Assembly: GCA_903886275.1 (NCBI GenBank)
Contig: CAISLN010000083.1
Coordinates: 1-64,000, forward strand
DNA: 64,000 bases
Direction of reading: 5' to 3'
DNA from: an uncultured beta proteobacterium
Lineage (GTDB): Bacteria; Pseudomonadota; Gammaproteobacteria; Burkholderiales; Burkholderiaceae_C
Shown here in pieces: positions 33,484 to 43,301 of this stretch (position 1 is the stretch's first letter; each line of letters begins with the position of its first letter). The position numbers were made by a program, and so were the translations under genes. Under the pieces are notes generated by a model. The model was given only the letters and a program-made list of their open reading frames with translations. It was not told the DNA's origin and searched no databases.

Positions 33484-36054
33484 ATGGAAGTCACCCGCAT
33501 TCGCGCCCTGCGCGGCCCCAATCTTTGGAGCCACCACACGGCCATTCAATCCATCGTGTCGTGCGCCTCGCCCGAGGACGACATCGCAGCGCTCCCCGGC
33601 TTTGAGGTCCGCCTGCGCGAGCGCTTTCCGGAACTCGGCGCGCTGCAGCCCATAGGCCACGACGACCGAATTTCAATGGCCCGCGCGCTGGAAATGGTGG
33701 CCTTGGGGCTACAGGCCCAAGCCGGCTGCCCGGTCACCTTCAGCTGCACCACGCCCACCCTGGACGCCAACGTCTACCAGGTGGTGGTGGAGTACAGCGA
33801 AGAGGCCGTGGGCCGCAGGGCGCTGGAGCTGGCACAGGCGGTATGCGAAGCCGCACTCAACAACAGCGCATTCGATTTGGCTGCAGCACTGACCGAGCTG
33901 CACGACCTCGACGAAGACGTACGCCTGGGGCCCAGCACCGGCTGCATTGTGGACGCGGCCGTGGCACGCGGCATTCCGTTTTCACGCATGACCGAAGGCA
34001 GCATGGTGCGCTTTGGCTGGGGCAGCCAGCAGCGCCGCATACAGGCCGCCGAAATCGACTCCACCAGCGCCATCTCCGAGGCGATTGCCCAGGACAAGCA
34101 GCTCACCAAGCGCCTGCTGGCTGCGGCCGGCGTGCCGGTGCCGGCCGGACGCGCCGTCAGCGACGCCGATGACGCATGGAAGGCCGCCTGCGAAATTGGG
34201 CTGCCGGTGGTGGTGAAGCCGCTGGACGGCAACCAGGGCAAGGGTGTGACGGTCAACATCACCAGCGAAGAACAACTGCGCAAGGCCTACGCAGTGGCCG
34301 TCACCTTTCGCGACGACATCCTGGTGGAGCGCTATATGCCGGGCAACGATTTCCGCCTGCTGGTGGTGGGCGACAGGCTGGTGGCTGCGGCAAGGCGCGA
34401 CCCGCCCAAGGTGGTGGGCGACGGCATCAGCAGCATTGCGCAGCTGGTGGAGCAGGTCAACAAAGACCCACGCCGTGGCTCGGGCCACTCCACTTCGCTG
34501 ACCAAGATTCGCTTTGACGACATCGCCCGGGAATGCCTGGCCAACCAGGGCTTTAGCGCAGAAACAGTGCTGCCCAAGGGCCAGCGCGTGAACCTGCGCA
34601 ACAACGCCAATTTGTCCACCGGCGGCTCGGCCACCGATGTGACCGACGATGTGCACCCGGATGTGGCGGCACGCGCCATTGCGGCGGCGCACATGGTGGG
34701 CCTGGACATCTGCGGCGTGGACGTGGTGAGCGACAGCATCCTGCGCCCACTCGAAGAGCAGGGAGGTGGCATGGTGGAGGTGAACGCCGCACCGGGCCTG
34801 CGCATGCACCTGGCACCCTCGTTTGGCAAGGGCAGACCGGTGGGCGAGGCGATTATTTCCATGCTGTTCAAGAACGGCCAGACCGGGCGCATCCCGCTGG
34901 TGGCCGTGACCGGCACCAACGGCAAGACCACCACCGTGCGCCTGATTTCGCACCTGCTCAAGGCCAAGGGTCTGCGCGTGGGCATGACCAATACCGACGG
35001 CGTCTATGTGGACGGCCAGTGCATAGACAGCGGCGACTGCAGCGGCCCCAAAAGCGCGCGCAGCGTGCTCTTGCACCCCGATGTGGACGCCGCCGTGCTG
35101 GAGACCGCACGCGGCGGTGTGCTGCGCGAAGGCCTGGCCTTTGACCGCTGCGATGTGGCAGTCGTCACCAATGTGGGCAGCGGTGACCACCTGGGCCTGA
35201 ACTACATCACCACGGTGCAGGACCTGGCCGTGCTCAAGCGCGTGATCGTACAAAACGTCTCGGCCAAGGGCGTGGCCGTGCTCAATGCGGCCGACGCAAA
35301 CGTGGCCTCCATGGCCCACAAGACCAAGGGAGCTGTCACCTTTTTTGCCCAGGACCGCCACCACCCCGTGATGGCCACGCACCGGGCCCAGGGCCATGCG
35401 GTGGTCTATGTCGAAGAGGGCAACCTGGTCGCGGCCAAGGGCGACTTCAAGCACCACATCCCCTTGAGCCGGGTGCCCGTCACGCTGGGCGGTGCGATTG
35501 GATTCCAGGTGGAGAACGTGATGGCCTCGGTGGGTGCAGCCTGGGCCCTGAAGGTGGACTGGGCCACCATCGAAGCCGGCCTGGCCTCCTTCTCCAACGA
35601 CAACGACAACGCCGCCGGACGCTTCAATCTGTTCAAGTACCGCGGTGCCACCGTGATTGCCGACTACGGCCACAACCCGGACGCCATGGCGGCCCTGGTG
35701 CAAGCGGTGCAGGCCATGCCGGCCACGCGGCGCAGCGTGGTCATCAGCGGTGCCGGCGACCGGCGCGACCAAGACATTCGCCAGCAAACCGAAATTTTAG
35801 GTGCGGCCTTTGACGAGGTGGTGCTGTTTGAAGACCAGTGCCAGCGCGGGCGCAAGGACGGCGAGGTGATCGCCCTGCTGCGCGAGGGCCTCAAGGGCGC
35901 CACGCGCACCCGCGAATCGTCCGAGATCCACGGCGAGTTCCTGGCCATAGACACCGCCATGGACAAGCTCAAAGACGGCGAGCTGTGCCTGATCCTGGTG
36001 GACCAGGTGGAAGAAGCCCTGGCGCATATCGCAGCCAGGGTGACGGCGGGCTGA
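33484..36054 (+). CDS. cphA: Cyanophycin synthetase
   Basis: 856 residues, the usual length. It polymerises Asp and Arg into the storage polymer cyanophycin using two ATP sites. The ATP-grasp domain (LPVVVKPLDGNQGKGVTVNI, VERYMPGNDFRLLVVGDRLV, MVEVNAAPGLRMHLAPSFGK) is complete, and the Mur-ligase P-loop is intact (AVTGTNGKTTTVRLISHLLK, about residues 476-495). The C-terminal Mur domain ends DYGHNPDAMAALVQAV and GAGDRRDQDIRQQ. It lies 19 bases after cphA' and probably shares its transcript. No cyanophycinase is in the window. Confidence 0.97.
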   Translation: MEVTRIRALRGPNLWSHHTAIQSIVSCASPEDDIAALPGFEVRLRERFPELGALQPIGHDDRISMARALEMVALGLQAQAGCPVTFSCTTPTLDANVYQVVVEYSEEAVGRRALELAQAVCEAALNNSAFDLAAALTELHDLDEDVRLGPSTGCIVDAAVARGIPFSRMTEGSMVRFGWGSQQRRIQAAEIDSTSAISEAIAQDKQLTKRLLAAAGVPVPAGRAVSDADDAWKAACEIGLPVVVKPLDGNQGKGVTVNITSEEQLRKAYAVAVTFRDDILVERYMPGNDFRLLVVGDRLVAAARRDPPKVVGDGISSIAQLVEQVNKDPRRGSGHSTSLTKIRFDDIARECLANQGFSAETVLPKGQRVNLRNNANLSTGGSATDVTDDVHPDVAARAIAAAHMVGLDICGVDVVSDSILRPLEEQGGGMVEVNAAPGLRMHLAPSFGKGRPVGEAIISMLFKNGQTGRIPLVAVTGTNGKTTTVRLISHLLKAKGLRVGMTNTDGVYVDGQCIDSGDCSGPKSARSVLLHPDVDAAVLETARGGVLREGLAFDRCDVAVVTNVGSGDHLGLNYITTVQDLAVLKRVIVQNVSAKGVAVLNAADANVASMAHKTKGAVTFFAQDRHHPVMATHRAQGHAVVYVEEGNLVAAKGDFKHHIPLSRVPVTLGGAIGFQVENVMASVGAAWALKVDWATIEAGLASFSNDNDNAAGRFNLFKYRGATVIADYGHNPDAMAALVQAVQAMPATRRSVVISGAGDRRDQDIRQQTEILGAAFDEVVLFEDQCQRGRKDGEVIALLREGLKGATRTRESSEIHGEFLAIDTAMDKLKDGELCLILVDQVEEALAHIAARVTAG

Positions 36055-36091
36055 TTCGAGCAGGCGCTGCCAGGTGCAGCGCTTGGCGCGG

Positions 36092-37099
36092 CTACGCCAC
36101 TTCCGTGCCCGGCTCGCGGCCCATCAACAGGGCCACGGCCTGCTCGGGTCGCAGGCGCCCGTCGAGCAGCTCGACCACGCATTCTGTGATGGGCATTTCC
36201 ACATCCAGGCGGCGCGAGCGCTGCAGCACGGTGCGGGCACAGTAGACGCCCTCGGCCACATGGCCGAGCTCGGTCACGGCCTGCTGCAGGGTTTTGCCCT
36301 GGGCCAAGGCCAGACCCACGCGGCGGTTGCGTGACAGGTCGCCGGTGGCGGTCAGCACCAGGTCGCCCAGGCCGCTCAGGCCCATAAAGGTCTCGGAGCG
36401 GGCGTCCAGCGCCAACCCGAGCCGGGTGATTTCGGTCAGGCCGCGCGTGATCAGGGCGGCACGGGCGTTCAGACCGAGTTGCAAACCGTCGCACAGACCG
36501 GTGGCAATGGCCAACACATTCTTCACGGCACCCCCCACCTCCACGCCCACCACATCGTCGTTGGCGTAAACGCGCAGGCTGCTGCTGTGAAAGGCCTCCA
36601 CCATGGCCTCGCGCACAGGAACAAAGGCACTCGCAGCCACCAATGCTGTGGGTTTGCCCTGCGCCACTTCCAGCGCAAAACTGGGGCCGCTGAGCACGCC
36701 GGCCTGCAGGGCCGGCGCCACCTGGGCCTGCACCTCGTGGCCCAGCAAACCAAAGCTGTCTTCGCGCTCGGCCTCAAAGCCCTTGCACAACCAGACCACG
36801 GGCATCTGCGCGGTGCGCAATTGCGTCAGCATGGCGCGCAGACCCGCCATGGGCGTGGCCACCACCAGCAAATCCTGCTGCGCCAGCCCAGCCGCAGCAA
36901 GGCTGCCGCTGCTCAGTTGCAGTGCGCCAGGCAGGGCAATGCCGGGCAGGTAGCGCGCATTGCAGCGGCTGCTGCGCATCGCATCGACCTGCGCCGCATC
37001 ACGCGCCCACAGGGTGACGCTGTGCCGGTTGGCATTGCGCGCGGCGCTCAGGGCCAAGGCAGTGCCCCAGGCGCCAGCGCCCAGCACGAATATTTTCAT
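36092..37099 (-). CDS. gpsA: Glycerol-3-phosphate dehydrogenase (NAD(P)+)
   Basis: 335 residues from ATG 37099 ([16 protein letters not shown]); the seven residues upstream are unlikely to be used. The Rossmann motif GAGAWGTA, the substrate Lys region [19 protein letters not shown], and [20 protein letters not shown] are all present. It makes sn-glycerol-3-phosphate for phospholipids from DHAP. It lies 47 bases after secB on the same strand; the secB-gpsA order is conserved across Proteobacteria. cphA converges with it from the other side. Confidence 0.96.
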   Translation of the reverse strand: MKIFVLGAGAWGTALALSAARNANRHSVTLWARDAAQVDAMRSSRCNARYLPGIALPGALQLSSGSLAAAGLAQQDLLVVATPMAGLRAMLTQLRTAQMPVVWLCKGFEAEREDSFGLLGHEVQAQVAPALQAGVLSGPSFALEVAQGKPTALVAASAFVPVREAMVEAFHSSSLRVYANDDVVGVEVGGAVKNVLAIATGLCDGLQLGLNARAALITRGLTEITRLGLALDARSETFMGLSGLGDLVLTATGDLSRNRRVGLALAQGKTLQQAVTELGHVAEGVYCARTVLQRSRRLDVEMPITECVVELLDGRLRPEQAVALLMGREPGTEVA

Positions 37100-37146
37100 G
37101 GGAGTTTTGCAGCCAGGCATGCGGCGCTTGCCGCATGCAGATGCGT

Positions 37147-37602
37147 TTACTGCGTCAGGGTGCCAGCAGGGGCCGCTGCGGCATCGCTGCGCTGCTGCTC
37201 ATACATGGCCTGGAAGTTGATTTCCGACAGGTGCACGGGCGGGAAGCCGGCGCGCTGTATCAGATCGGCCACATTGCCGCGCAAATAGGGGTAAACGATT
37301 TGCGGGCAGGCAATGCCCATGATCTGGCTGAGTTGGTCTTCGGCGAGGTTGCGGATTTCGAAAATACCGGCCTGCTTGGCTTCAACCAAAAACACGGTCT
37401 TTTCCTTGATCTTGGTGTGCACCGTGGCAGTGACAGAAACCTCAAAAATGCCCTCGGCCACCGGTGTGGCTTCCACGCCCAGTTGGATGTCCACAGAAGG
37501 CTGCTCCTGCTCCAGCAAAATGCCAGGCGAATTGGGCTGCTCCAATGAGGCCTCTTTCAGGTAAACGCGCTGGATCTGGAATACGGGTTCTTGGTCTGCC
37601 AT
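37147..37602 (-). CDS. secB: Protein-export chaperone SecB
   Basis: 151 residues. [20 protein letters not shown] at the N-terminus and [18 protein letters not shown] at the C-terminus are the family signatures. The tetrameric chaperone holds preproteins unfolded and hands them to SecA. The acidic beta-sheet surface ([10 protein letters not shown]) is present. A terminator-like hairpin (37629-37655) separates it from grxC, so it may have its own promoter in the 80-base gap. Confidence 0.97.
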   Translation of the reverse strand: MADQEPVFQIQRVYLKEASLEQPNSPGILLEQEQPSVDIQLGVEATPVAEGIFEVSVTATVHTKIKEKTVFLVEAKQAGIFEIRNLAEDQLSQIMGIACPQIVYPYLRGNVADLIQRAGFPPVHLSEINFQAMYEQQRSDAAAAPAGTLTQ

Positions 37603-37620
37603 GAGAAGTTTCTTTCTAAG

Positions 37621-37655
37621 TAAAACAAAGCCCGCCAGGGTGGTCCTGACGGGCT
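37621..37655 (-). terminator. Intrinsic terminator after grxC
   Basis: On the minus strand AGCCCGTCAGG (37655-37645) pairs with CCTGGCGGGCT (37639-37629), one G-U pair, with a 5-base loop, then a T-rich run (TTGTTTTA). It lies between the grxC stop (37683) and the secB start (37602). Confidence 0.8.
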
Positions 37656-37682
37656 GGATAAATGCTTGCCGCCGGGATTATG

Positions 37683-37943
37683 TCAGGCCGCGTTGAGCAG
37701 GGGCAACAAACCGCCACTGCTATCCAATGCCATCAAATCGTCACAACCTCCCACATGGGTGTCGCCTATAAATATTTGCGGCACGGTGCGCCGTCCGGTG
37801 CGCTCCATCATGTTCATGCGCTCCTGCGGCTGGGTGTCTACCCGCACCTCTTCGATACTTTCAACGCCCCGTGCCTGCAGCAGGCGCTTGGCCTGTACGC
37901 AATAGGGGCAGACGGCGGTGGTGTACATCTTGACGGCTTGCAT
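37683..37943 (-). CDS. grxC: Glutaredoxin 3
   Basis: 86 residues from ATG 37943 (MQAVKMYTTAVCPYCVQAKR). The dithiol active site CPYC, the cis-Pro region RTVPQIFIGDTHVGG and the glutathione-binding CDDL are present. It reduces disulfides with glutathione in the cytosol. It lies 28 bases after the rhodanese gene and 80 before secB, a typical betaproteobacterial order. Confidence 0.96.
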   Translation of the reverse strand: MQAVKMYTTAVCPYCVQAKRLLQARGVESIEEVRVDTQPQERMNMMERTGRRTVPQIFIGDTHVGGCDDLMALDSSGGLLPLLNAA

Positions 37944-37971
37944 AGGGTCTGTTCCTTGTGGAGCCAAAGGC

Positions 37972-38379
37972 TCAGGCTTTTTCGATCGGCAGATTGGCAG
38001 TCTTCCAGGCAGCCATGCCGCCGCCCAGGCTTTGCGCCTGCTCATAGCCCAGTTTCTTGGCAATGGCCAGGGCGCGGCCGGAGCGCGCGCCACTCTGGCA
38101 GACCAGAATCAGGGGCAGGTTCTTGTTCTTGACGGCGCCAACCAGCTTGGCCTCCAGGTCGCCCAAGGGAATATTTTTGGCACCCACGATGTGACCGGCG
38201 GCGAATTCTGCGCTTTCGCAGATGTCCACCACCACGGCTTTTTCGCGGTTCATCAGCAGCACCGCGCTAGCCGGACTGAGGCCGGAAGTCGCCGCACCCT
38301 GAATAACGGGCCACAATAGCAGCGCGCCGGAGACCAGGGCAATGGAGATCAACATCCAGTTATCAATAATAAATTTCAC
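37972..38379 (-). CDS. Membrane-anchored rhodanese-like protein
   Basis: 135 residues. An N-terminal hydrophobic helix (about 9-27, [18 protein letters not shown]) anchors a single rhodanese domain with the catalytic Cys loop [12 protein letters not shown] (Cys at about 95) and [13 protein letters not shown]. It may transfer sulfane sulfur or act in redox chemistry. It is upstream of grxC and secB in the same direction; it is divergent from gpmA, with 116 bases between. Confidence 0.92.
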   Translation of the reverse strand: MKFIIDNWMLISIALVSGALLLWPVIQGAATSGLSPASAVLLMNREKAVVVDICESAEFAAGHIVGAKNIPLGDLEAKLVGAVKNKNLPLILVCQSGARSGRALAIAKKLGYEQAQSLGGGMAAWKTANLPIEKA

Positions 38380-38495
38380 TTTGTTCCTTGTTTCTTACCC
38401 TCGCACCTGCGAAAGCATTCGCTCGCTATTTTAGAATGACGAACCCCGGCATGTTGCCAGCAGGCCCTAACACCCCCCAACTTCCATTGCCCACC

Positions 38496-39239
38496 ATGCA
38501 CAAACTCGTTCTCGTACGCCACGGCGAATCGACCTGGAATCTCGAAAACCGCTTTACCGGCTGGACCGATGTAGACCTGACACCGCTCGGCGTGGAGCAG
38601 GCCAAGAACGCCGGACGCCTGCTCAAGGCCGAGGGCTACGAGTTTGACCTGGCCTACACCAGCGTACTCAAGCGCGCCACCCGCACCCTGTGGCATTGCC
38701 TGGACGAGATGGACCGCACCTGGCTGCCGGTGGTGCATTCCTGGCGCCTCAACGAGCGCCATTACGGCGCCCTGCAGGGTCTGAACAAGGCCGACACCGC
38801 CAAAAAGTACGGTGAAGACCAGGTGCTGCAATGGCGCCGCAGCTACGACACCCCACCGCCGGCACTGGAAGCCAGCGACCCGCGCTGCGAGCGAAATGAC
38901 CTGCGCTATGCCAAGCTGCAGCCAGACCAGGTGCCGCTGACCGAATGCCTCAAAGACACTGTGGCGCGCGTGCTGCCCTACTGGAACGAATCGGTGGCAC
39001 CGGCCATCAAGGCCGGCAAGCGGGTGGTGATTGCCGCACACGGCAACTCCATACGCGCGCTGGTGAAATACCTGGACAACATTGCCGATGACGACATCGT
39101 GGGCGTGAACATCCCCAATGGCATTCCGCTGGTCTACGAGCTCGATGAAAACCTCAAGCCGATCCGCAACTACTACCTGGGTGACGCCGAAGCGGCAGCC
39201 AAGGCAGCGGCGGCCGTGGCTTCGCAAGGCAAAGCGTAA
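38496..39239 (+). CDS. gpmA: 2,3-bisphosphoglycerate-dependent phosphoglycerate mutase
   Basis: 247 residues from ATG 38496 ([15 protein letters not shown]); 36 upstream codons in frame are not conserved. The catalytic His is in [41 protein letters not shown] and [17 protein letters not shown] are the remaining family motifs. It interconverts 3- and 2-phosphoglycerate. The C-terminus is an Ala-rich tail. The window also holds eno, the next glycolytic step. Confidence 0.96.
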   Translation: MHKLVLVRHGESTWNLENRFTGWTDVDLTPLGVEQAKNAGRLLKAEGYEFDLAYTSVLKRATRTLWHCLDEMDRTWLPVVHSWRLNERHYGALQGLNKADTAKKYGEDQVLQWRRSYDTPPPALEASDPRCERNDLRYAKLQPDQVPLTECLKDTVARVLPYWNESVAPAIKAGKRVVIAAHGNSIRALVKYLDNIADDDIVGVNIPNGIPLVYELDENLKPIRNYYLGDAEAAAKAAAAVASQGKA

Positions 39240-39330
39240 GTAAAAATAGACCCTCAAGGGAGCGGCCCAAACACGCGCCTACAGCTTGATGCGTCGGGCG
39301 CGTGTATATTGGGGCGAGACAGGAACATAT

Positions 39331-40767
39331 ATGGGTCAAAAATTGAAAATTACCGGATGGATTGCGCTCGGCGTTGTGGCGGGCGCACTTACCACCGTGT
39401 CCTTGCAAACCGTAGCGCGCAGTGCGCTGGCACCGCTGCCCTTGGGCGAGCTGCAGCAGCTTGCGGCCGTGTTCGGCATGATCAAAAGCGATTACGTGGA
39501 ACCGGTGGACGAGAAGAAGTTGATCACCGACGCCATCTCTGGCATGGTGGCTAGCCTGGACCCGCACTCCCAGTATTTCGACAAGAAGTCCTTTAAGGAA
39601 TTCAAGGAAGGCACCTCCGGGCGCTTTGTCGGCGTGGGCATTGAAATTACCCAAGAAGACGGCCTGGTCAAGGTGGTCTCCCCGATCGAAGGCTCACCCG
39701 CTTTTCGCGCCGGCTTGAAGCCCAACGACCTGATCACCAAAATTGATGACACCGCAGTCAAGGGCCTGACGCTCAACGAAGCCGTCAAGCGCATGCGTGG
39801 CGAGCCTTCCACCAAGGTGCTGCTCACCATCTACCGCAAGGACGAGAACCGCACCTTCCCGGTGACCATCGTGCGCGAAGAAATCAAGCAGCAATCGGTG
39901 CGCGGCAAGCTCATCGAGCCCGGCTACGCTTGGGTGCGCCTGAGCCAGTTCCAAGAACGCACGGTCGATGACTTCGTCAAAAAGGTCAACGAGATTTACC
40001 GCCAGGACCCAAAGATCAAGGGCTTTGTGCTCGATTTGCGCAACGACCCGGGCGGCCTGCTCAATGCAGCGGTTGCCATCTCGTCCGCCTTTTTGCCAGA
40101 AGGCGTGACCGTGGTTTCCACCAACGGCCAGACAGCCGAGAGCAAGCAGGTGCTACGAGCAACGATTGACGACTTCCGCAGTATTCCCGGCGCTGAGGCC
40201 ATCGCCAGCCTGCCGCGCGAACTTAAAAAAGTGCCTCTCATCGTACTGGTCAACGAAGGTTCGGCCTCGGCCAGCGAAATCGTCGCCGGTGCCCTGCAAG
40301 ACCACAAGCGTGCCACCCTGATGGGCAGCCAGACCTTTGGCAAAGGCTCGGTGCAAACTTTCCGCGCCTTGGGGCCAGATAGCGGCCTGAAGATCACCAC
40401 CTCGCGCTACTACACGCCCAGCGGACGCTCCATCCAGGCCAAGGGCATAGTCCCCGAAGTGATGGTCGATGACACCGAAGAAGGCAGCCCCTATGCCGTG
40501 CTGCGCATGCGCGAGTCCGACTACGACAAGCACCTGACCAGCGGCCAGGGCGAGGAAAAGAAAAACCCGGAACGCGAGAAGGCCCGTGATGAAGCGCTCA
40601 AGCGCCTGGAAGAGGAGTCGCGCAAGCCGGCCTCTGAACGCAAGCCGCCCGAATATGGCTCCGACAAGGACTTCCAGTTGATGCAGGCCATCAACCAGCT
40701 CAAGGGCAAGCCCGTGCAGGTCAGCAAGACGCAAGTTGAGCGCAAGGAAGAAAAGAAAGAGGAGTAG
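39331..40767 (+). CDS. S41-family C-terminal processing peptidase (CtpA-like)
   Basis: 478 residues from ATG 39331 with SD AGGA about 8 bases upstream. An N-terminal membrane helix (about 9-32) is followed by a PDZ domain (about 88-160, GRFVGVGIEITQEDGLVKVV) and the S41 protease core with the catalytic Ser in VNEGSASASEIVAGAL and Lys in FGKGSVQT. The C-terminal 100 residues are highly charged (Lys/Glu), and are likely disordered. It degrades or trims periplasmic proteins. It lies 91 bases after gpmA and 9 before moeB. Confidence 0.93.
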   Translation: MGQKLKITGWIALGVVAGALTTVSLQTVARSALAPLPLGELQQLAAVFGMIKSDYVEPVDEKKLITDAISGMVASLDPHSQYFDKKSFKEFKEGTSGRFVGVGIEITQEDGLVKVVSPIEGSPAFRAGLKPNDLITKIDDTAVKGLTLNEAVKRMRGEPSTKVLLTIYRKDENRTFPVTIVREEIKQQSVRGKLIEPGYAWVRLSQFQERTVDDFVKKVNEIYRQDPKIKGFVLDLRNDPGGLLNAAVAISSAFLPEGVTVVSTNGQTAESKQVLRATIDDFRSIPGAEAIASLPRELKKVPLIVLVNEGSASASEIVAGALQDHKRATLMGSQTFGKGSVQTFRALGPDSGLKITTSRYYTPSGRSIQAKGIVPEVMVDDTEEGSPYAVLRMRESDYDKHLTSGQGEEKKNPEREKARDEALKRLEEESRKPASERKPPEYGSDKDFQLMQAINQLKGKPVQVSKTQVERKEEKKEE

Positions 40768-40776
40768 CGCGGCGCC

Positions 40777-41571
40777 ATGCAAGACGCCAAACCGGACGAT
40801 CCACAGGACGGCCTGGACGACGCGGCGCTGCTGCGCTATTCGCGCCACATTCTGCTCGATGAGATTGGCATCGAGGGACAGCAACGCATTTTGAACAGCC
40901 ATGCCCTGGTGATTGGTGCCGGCGGCCTGGGTTCGCCGGTGGCCATGTACCTGGCCTGTGCCGGCATAGGCACCCTGACCGTTACCGATGACGATACGGT
41001 GGACCTGACCAATTTGCAGCGCCAGATTGGACACCGCACTGCGGCAGTGGGCCACCCCAAGGTGGAGTCGCTCAAGGCCACGCTAAAAGCCCTCAATCCG
41101 CAAGTCACAGTGAACGCCCTGCAAATGCGCGTTGATGGCGCTTCGCTGGACGCGCTGGTGCAGGCGGCCGACCTGGTGCTGGACTGTTGCGACAACTTCA
41201 AGACGCGCCACGCCGTCAATGCAGCCTGCGTCAAACATGGCAAGCCGCTGGTGTCGGGTGCAGCCATTCAGTTTGATGGGCAAATCAGTGTCTATGACAC
41301 GCGCGCGCCGGACGCGCCCTGCTATGCCTGCATCTTCCCGCCGGATGCCACTTTTGAAGAGACGCGCTGCTCCACCATGGGCGTGTTTGCGCCTCTGGTG
41401 GGCATCATCGGATCCATGCAAGCGGCCGAGGCCTTGAAGCTGTTGTGCGGCATCGGTCGCAGCCTGAACGGACGCCTGCAGATGCTCGACGGCAGGGCCA
41501 TGGAGTGGAACGAAATCCACCTGCCACGCAACCCCGACTGCCCCGTCTGCGCCGACCGCCCGGCACACTGA
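40777..41571 (+). CDS. moeB: HesA/MoeB/ThiF-family adenylyltransferase
   Basis: 264 residues. RYSRHILLDEIGIEGQQRIL is the MoeB start; nucleotide-binding GAGGLGSPVAMYLACAGIG; DNFKTRHAVNAACVK; and zinc ligands CYAC...CPVC (about 185 and 255). It activates the C-terminal Gly of a ubiquitin-like sulfur carrier (MoaD or ThiS). MoeB and ThiF cannot be separated by reading; neither carrier lies nearby. It follows the protease gene by 9 bases. Confidence 0.88.
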   Translation: MQDAKPDDPQDGLDDAALLRYSRHILLDEIGIEGQQRILNSHALVIGAGGLGSPVAMYLACAGIGTLTVTDDDTVDLTNLQRQIGHRTAAVGHPKVESLKATLKALNPQVTVNALQMRVDGASLDALVQAADLVLDCCDNFKTRHAVNAACVKHGKPLVSGAAIQFDGQISVYDTRAPDAPCYACIFPPDATFEETRCSTMGVFAPLVGIIGSMQAAEALKLLCGIGRSLNGRLQMLDGRAMEWNEIHLPRNPDCPVCADRPAH

Positions 41572-41657
41572 CGCGGCCCTGAATGCTAGCGCCGATAAAT
41601 TACCAGAGGCCCCTGGGCTTGCTGTTAGACTTTCCTCAGAACTTGAAGTAACCCGCT

Positions 41658-42443
41658 GTGGCATCACCCAAACCCGAATCCCTTGTTGCGTTAGAGCAGC
41701 TGCGTCTGGACGATGCCCGTGCCCTTCTTGGGCGCGACAGCACCCTGGCTCTTCCCGCCTCGGTGGAGTACGCCCTGCCCTATCTGCAACAGGTCATAGA
41801 CGGCCTGTGCGAGCTCTCCCTCAAAGATCCCCTGACGGGCCTGTCGAACCGCCGCCATTTCCGCGCCGTCTTGGACCGCACCATCGACATGGTGGCGCGC
41901 TCGGGTGAACCCGCGCTGCTGCTGATGGTAGATATTGACCACTTCAAAGTGGTCAATGACACGCATGGCCACCTGGCCGGCGACTTGGTGCTACAGGCCG
42001 TGGCCCAGGCCTTGGCCAAATGTGTGCGCACTATGGACACCGTGGCGCGCTACGGCGGCGAAGAGTTCGCCGTGGTACTGCCGAACTGCCAGGCCTTTTT
42101 TGGCATCGCGGTGGCCGAGCGCATTCGCCAGACCATTGAGGACATGCAGGTGCCACAGCCCTTGGGCCAGGCGCTCAATGTCTCGGTCAGCATTGGCGGC
42201 GCCTATGCGCCGGAGTGGATACGTTCCACCGCAGCCCTTTGGACCGAGCGTGCCGATCTGCAGCTTTACCGGGCCAAGAACGAGGGTCGCAACCGGGTCG
42301 TTCTGGATACACAGGCGGAAATATTTGTCAGCGCCGAAGAAAAAAACATGTTGTTTGGGCATTTGGCGCTGGGTGAACCGGCTTGGATTGAAGCAGCCTC
42401 CGGTGAGGCTTCGGCCAACGCGACGGCGCAGAGGGCTAATTGA
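41658..42443 (+). CDS. Diguanylate cyclase (GGDEF domain)
   Basis: 261 residues from a GTG at 41658. About 55 N-terminal residues without a recognised sensor are followed by a GGDEF domain: DPLTGLSNRRHFRAVLDRTI, VDIDHFKVVNDTHGH and RYGGEEFAVVLPN. The active-site variant is GGEEF, also catalytically competent, and an RxxD inhibitory site (RTMD) precedes it by five residues. So it should make c-di-GMP. Its TGA overlaps the ATG of the MinD-like gene (TGATG), which implies translational coupling. A short intergenic gap of 86 bases precedes it. Confidence 0.9.
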   Translation: MASPKPESLVALEQLRLDDARALLGRDSTLALPASVEYALPYLQQVIDGLCELSLKDPLTGLSNRRHFRAVLDRTIDMVARSGEPALLLMVDIDHFKVVNDTHGHLAGDLVLQAVAQALAKCVRTMDTVARYGGEEFAVVLPNCQAFFGIAVAERIRQTIEDMQVPQPLGQALNVSVSIGGAYAPEWIRSTAALWTERADLQLYRAKNEGRNRVVLDTQAEIFVSAEEKNMLFGHLALGEPAWIEAASGEASANATAQRAN

Positions 42444-43273
42444 TGTCAGATGAAGTGAAGCAAGCCCAAGCGGGGACAAGAGCCTCCGAAATGCCGCCCA
42501 GGCCCCTGGGCAAGGTGATGGCTGTGACGAGCGGCAAGGGCGGCGTGGGCAAGACCTTTGTATCGGCCAATTTGGCTGCAGCCCTGGCCAAACGCGGTTT
42601 ACGCGTGCTAGTGCTGGATGCCGACCTGGGCCTGGCCAATCTGGACGTGGTACTCAACCTGTATCCGAAGGTGACGCTGCACGATGTGTTTCAGGGCAAG
42701 GCCAAGCTTGAAGATGCCATTGTCAAGGCGCCCGGTGGCTTCTCGGTGCTGCTGGCGGGCTCGGGCATGGTCGAGTATTCGCGCCTGACGCCCGAGGTGC
42801 GCAACGAATTTCTCAACATCATGTCCGGCCTGGTGCCGCGCTACGACATCGTGCTGATGGACACCGGCGCCGGCATCTCCGATGTGGTGCTGTTTGCCGT
42901 ATCACTGGCCGCCGAAGTGATCGTGGTGGCCACCCCGGAACCCACTTCGTTGACCGATGCATACGCCACCATCAAGGTGCTGGTAGGCCAGCAAAAGCGC
43001 CAAGTGATTCGCATGGTCATCAACCAGACCGCACGCCTGGGAGACGGCCGGGCCATCACCGTACAACTGCAGCAGGTGCTGGACCGTTTTGTTGTCACCG
43101 AACCCGGGCGCCCCATCAAGCTGGTGCACATGTGCGACATTCCGGCCGACCCCTCGGTGCGCCAGGCTGTGATGCGCCGGCAGTTGCTGGTGCAGTCGGC
43201 GCCCGGCTGCCCGGCCGCGTTGGCCATTACGCAGCTGGCACAGAAAATTCAGGAAGTGGTCGTTCCGCGCTAA
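42443..43273 (+). CDS. MinD/ParA-family ATPase (FlhG/FleN-like)
   Basis: 276 residues from ATG 42443. The deviant Walker A TSGKGGVGKTFVSANLAAAL (about 30-49), switch I DADLGLANLDVVLNL and DIVLMDTGAGISDVVLFAVS match the FlhG/MinD group that positions flagella or other polar structures. Unlike typical MinD, no strong C-terminal amphipathic helix is obvious. Motif RLGDGRAITVQLQQVLDRFV lies near the C-terminus. It is translationally coupled to a diguanylate cyclase (TGATG), so a role joining c-di-GMP to polar organelle or pilus control is plausible but inferred. No flagellar genes are near. Confidence 0.87.
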   Translation: MSDEVKQAQAGTRASEMPPRPLGKVMAVTSGKGGVGKTFVSANLAAALAKRGLRVLVLDADLGLANLDVVLNLYPKVTLHDVFQGKAKLEDAIVKAPGGFSVLLAGSGMVEYSRLTPEVRNEFLNIMSGLVPRYDIVLMDTGAGISDVVLFAVSLAAEVIVVATPEPTSLTDAYATIKVLVGQQKRQVIRMVINQTARLGDGRAITVQLQQVLDRFVVTEPGRPIKLVHMCDIPADPSVRQAVMRRQLLVQSAPGCPAALAITQLAQKIQEVVVPR

Positions 43274-43301
43274 AGCGATAAGAGCCCCCACGTTCCCGCC
43301 T

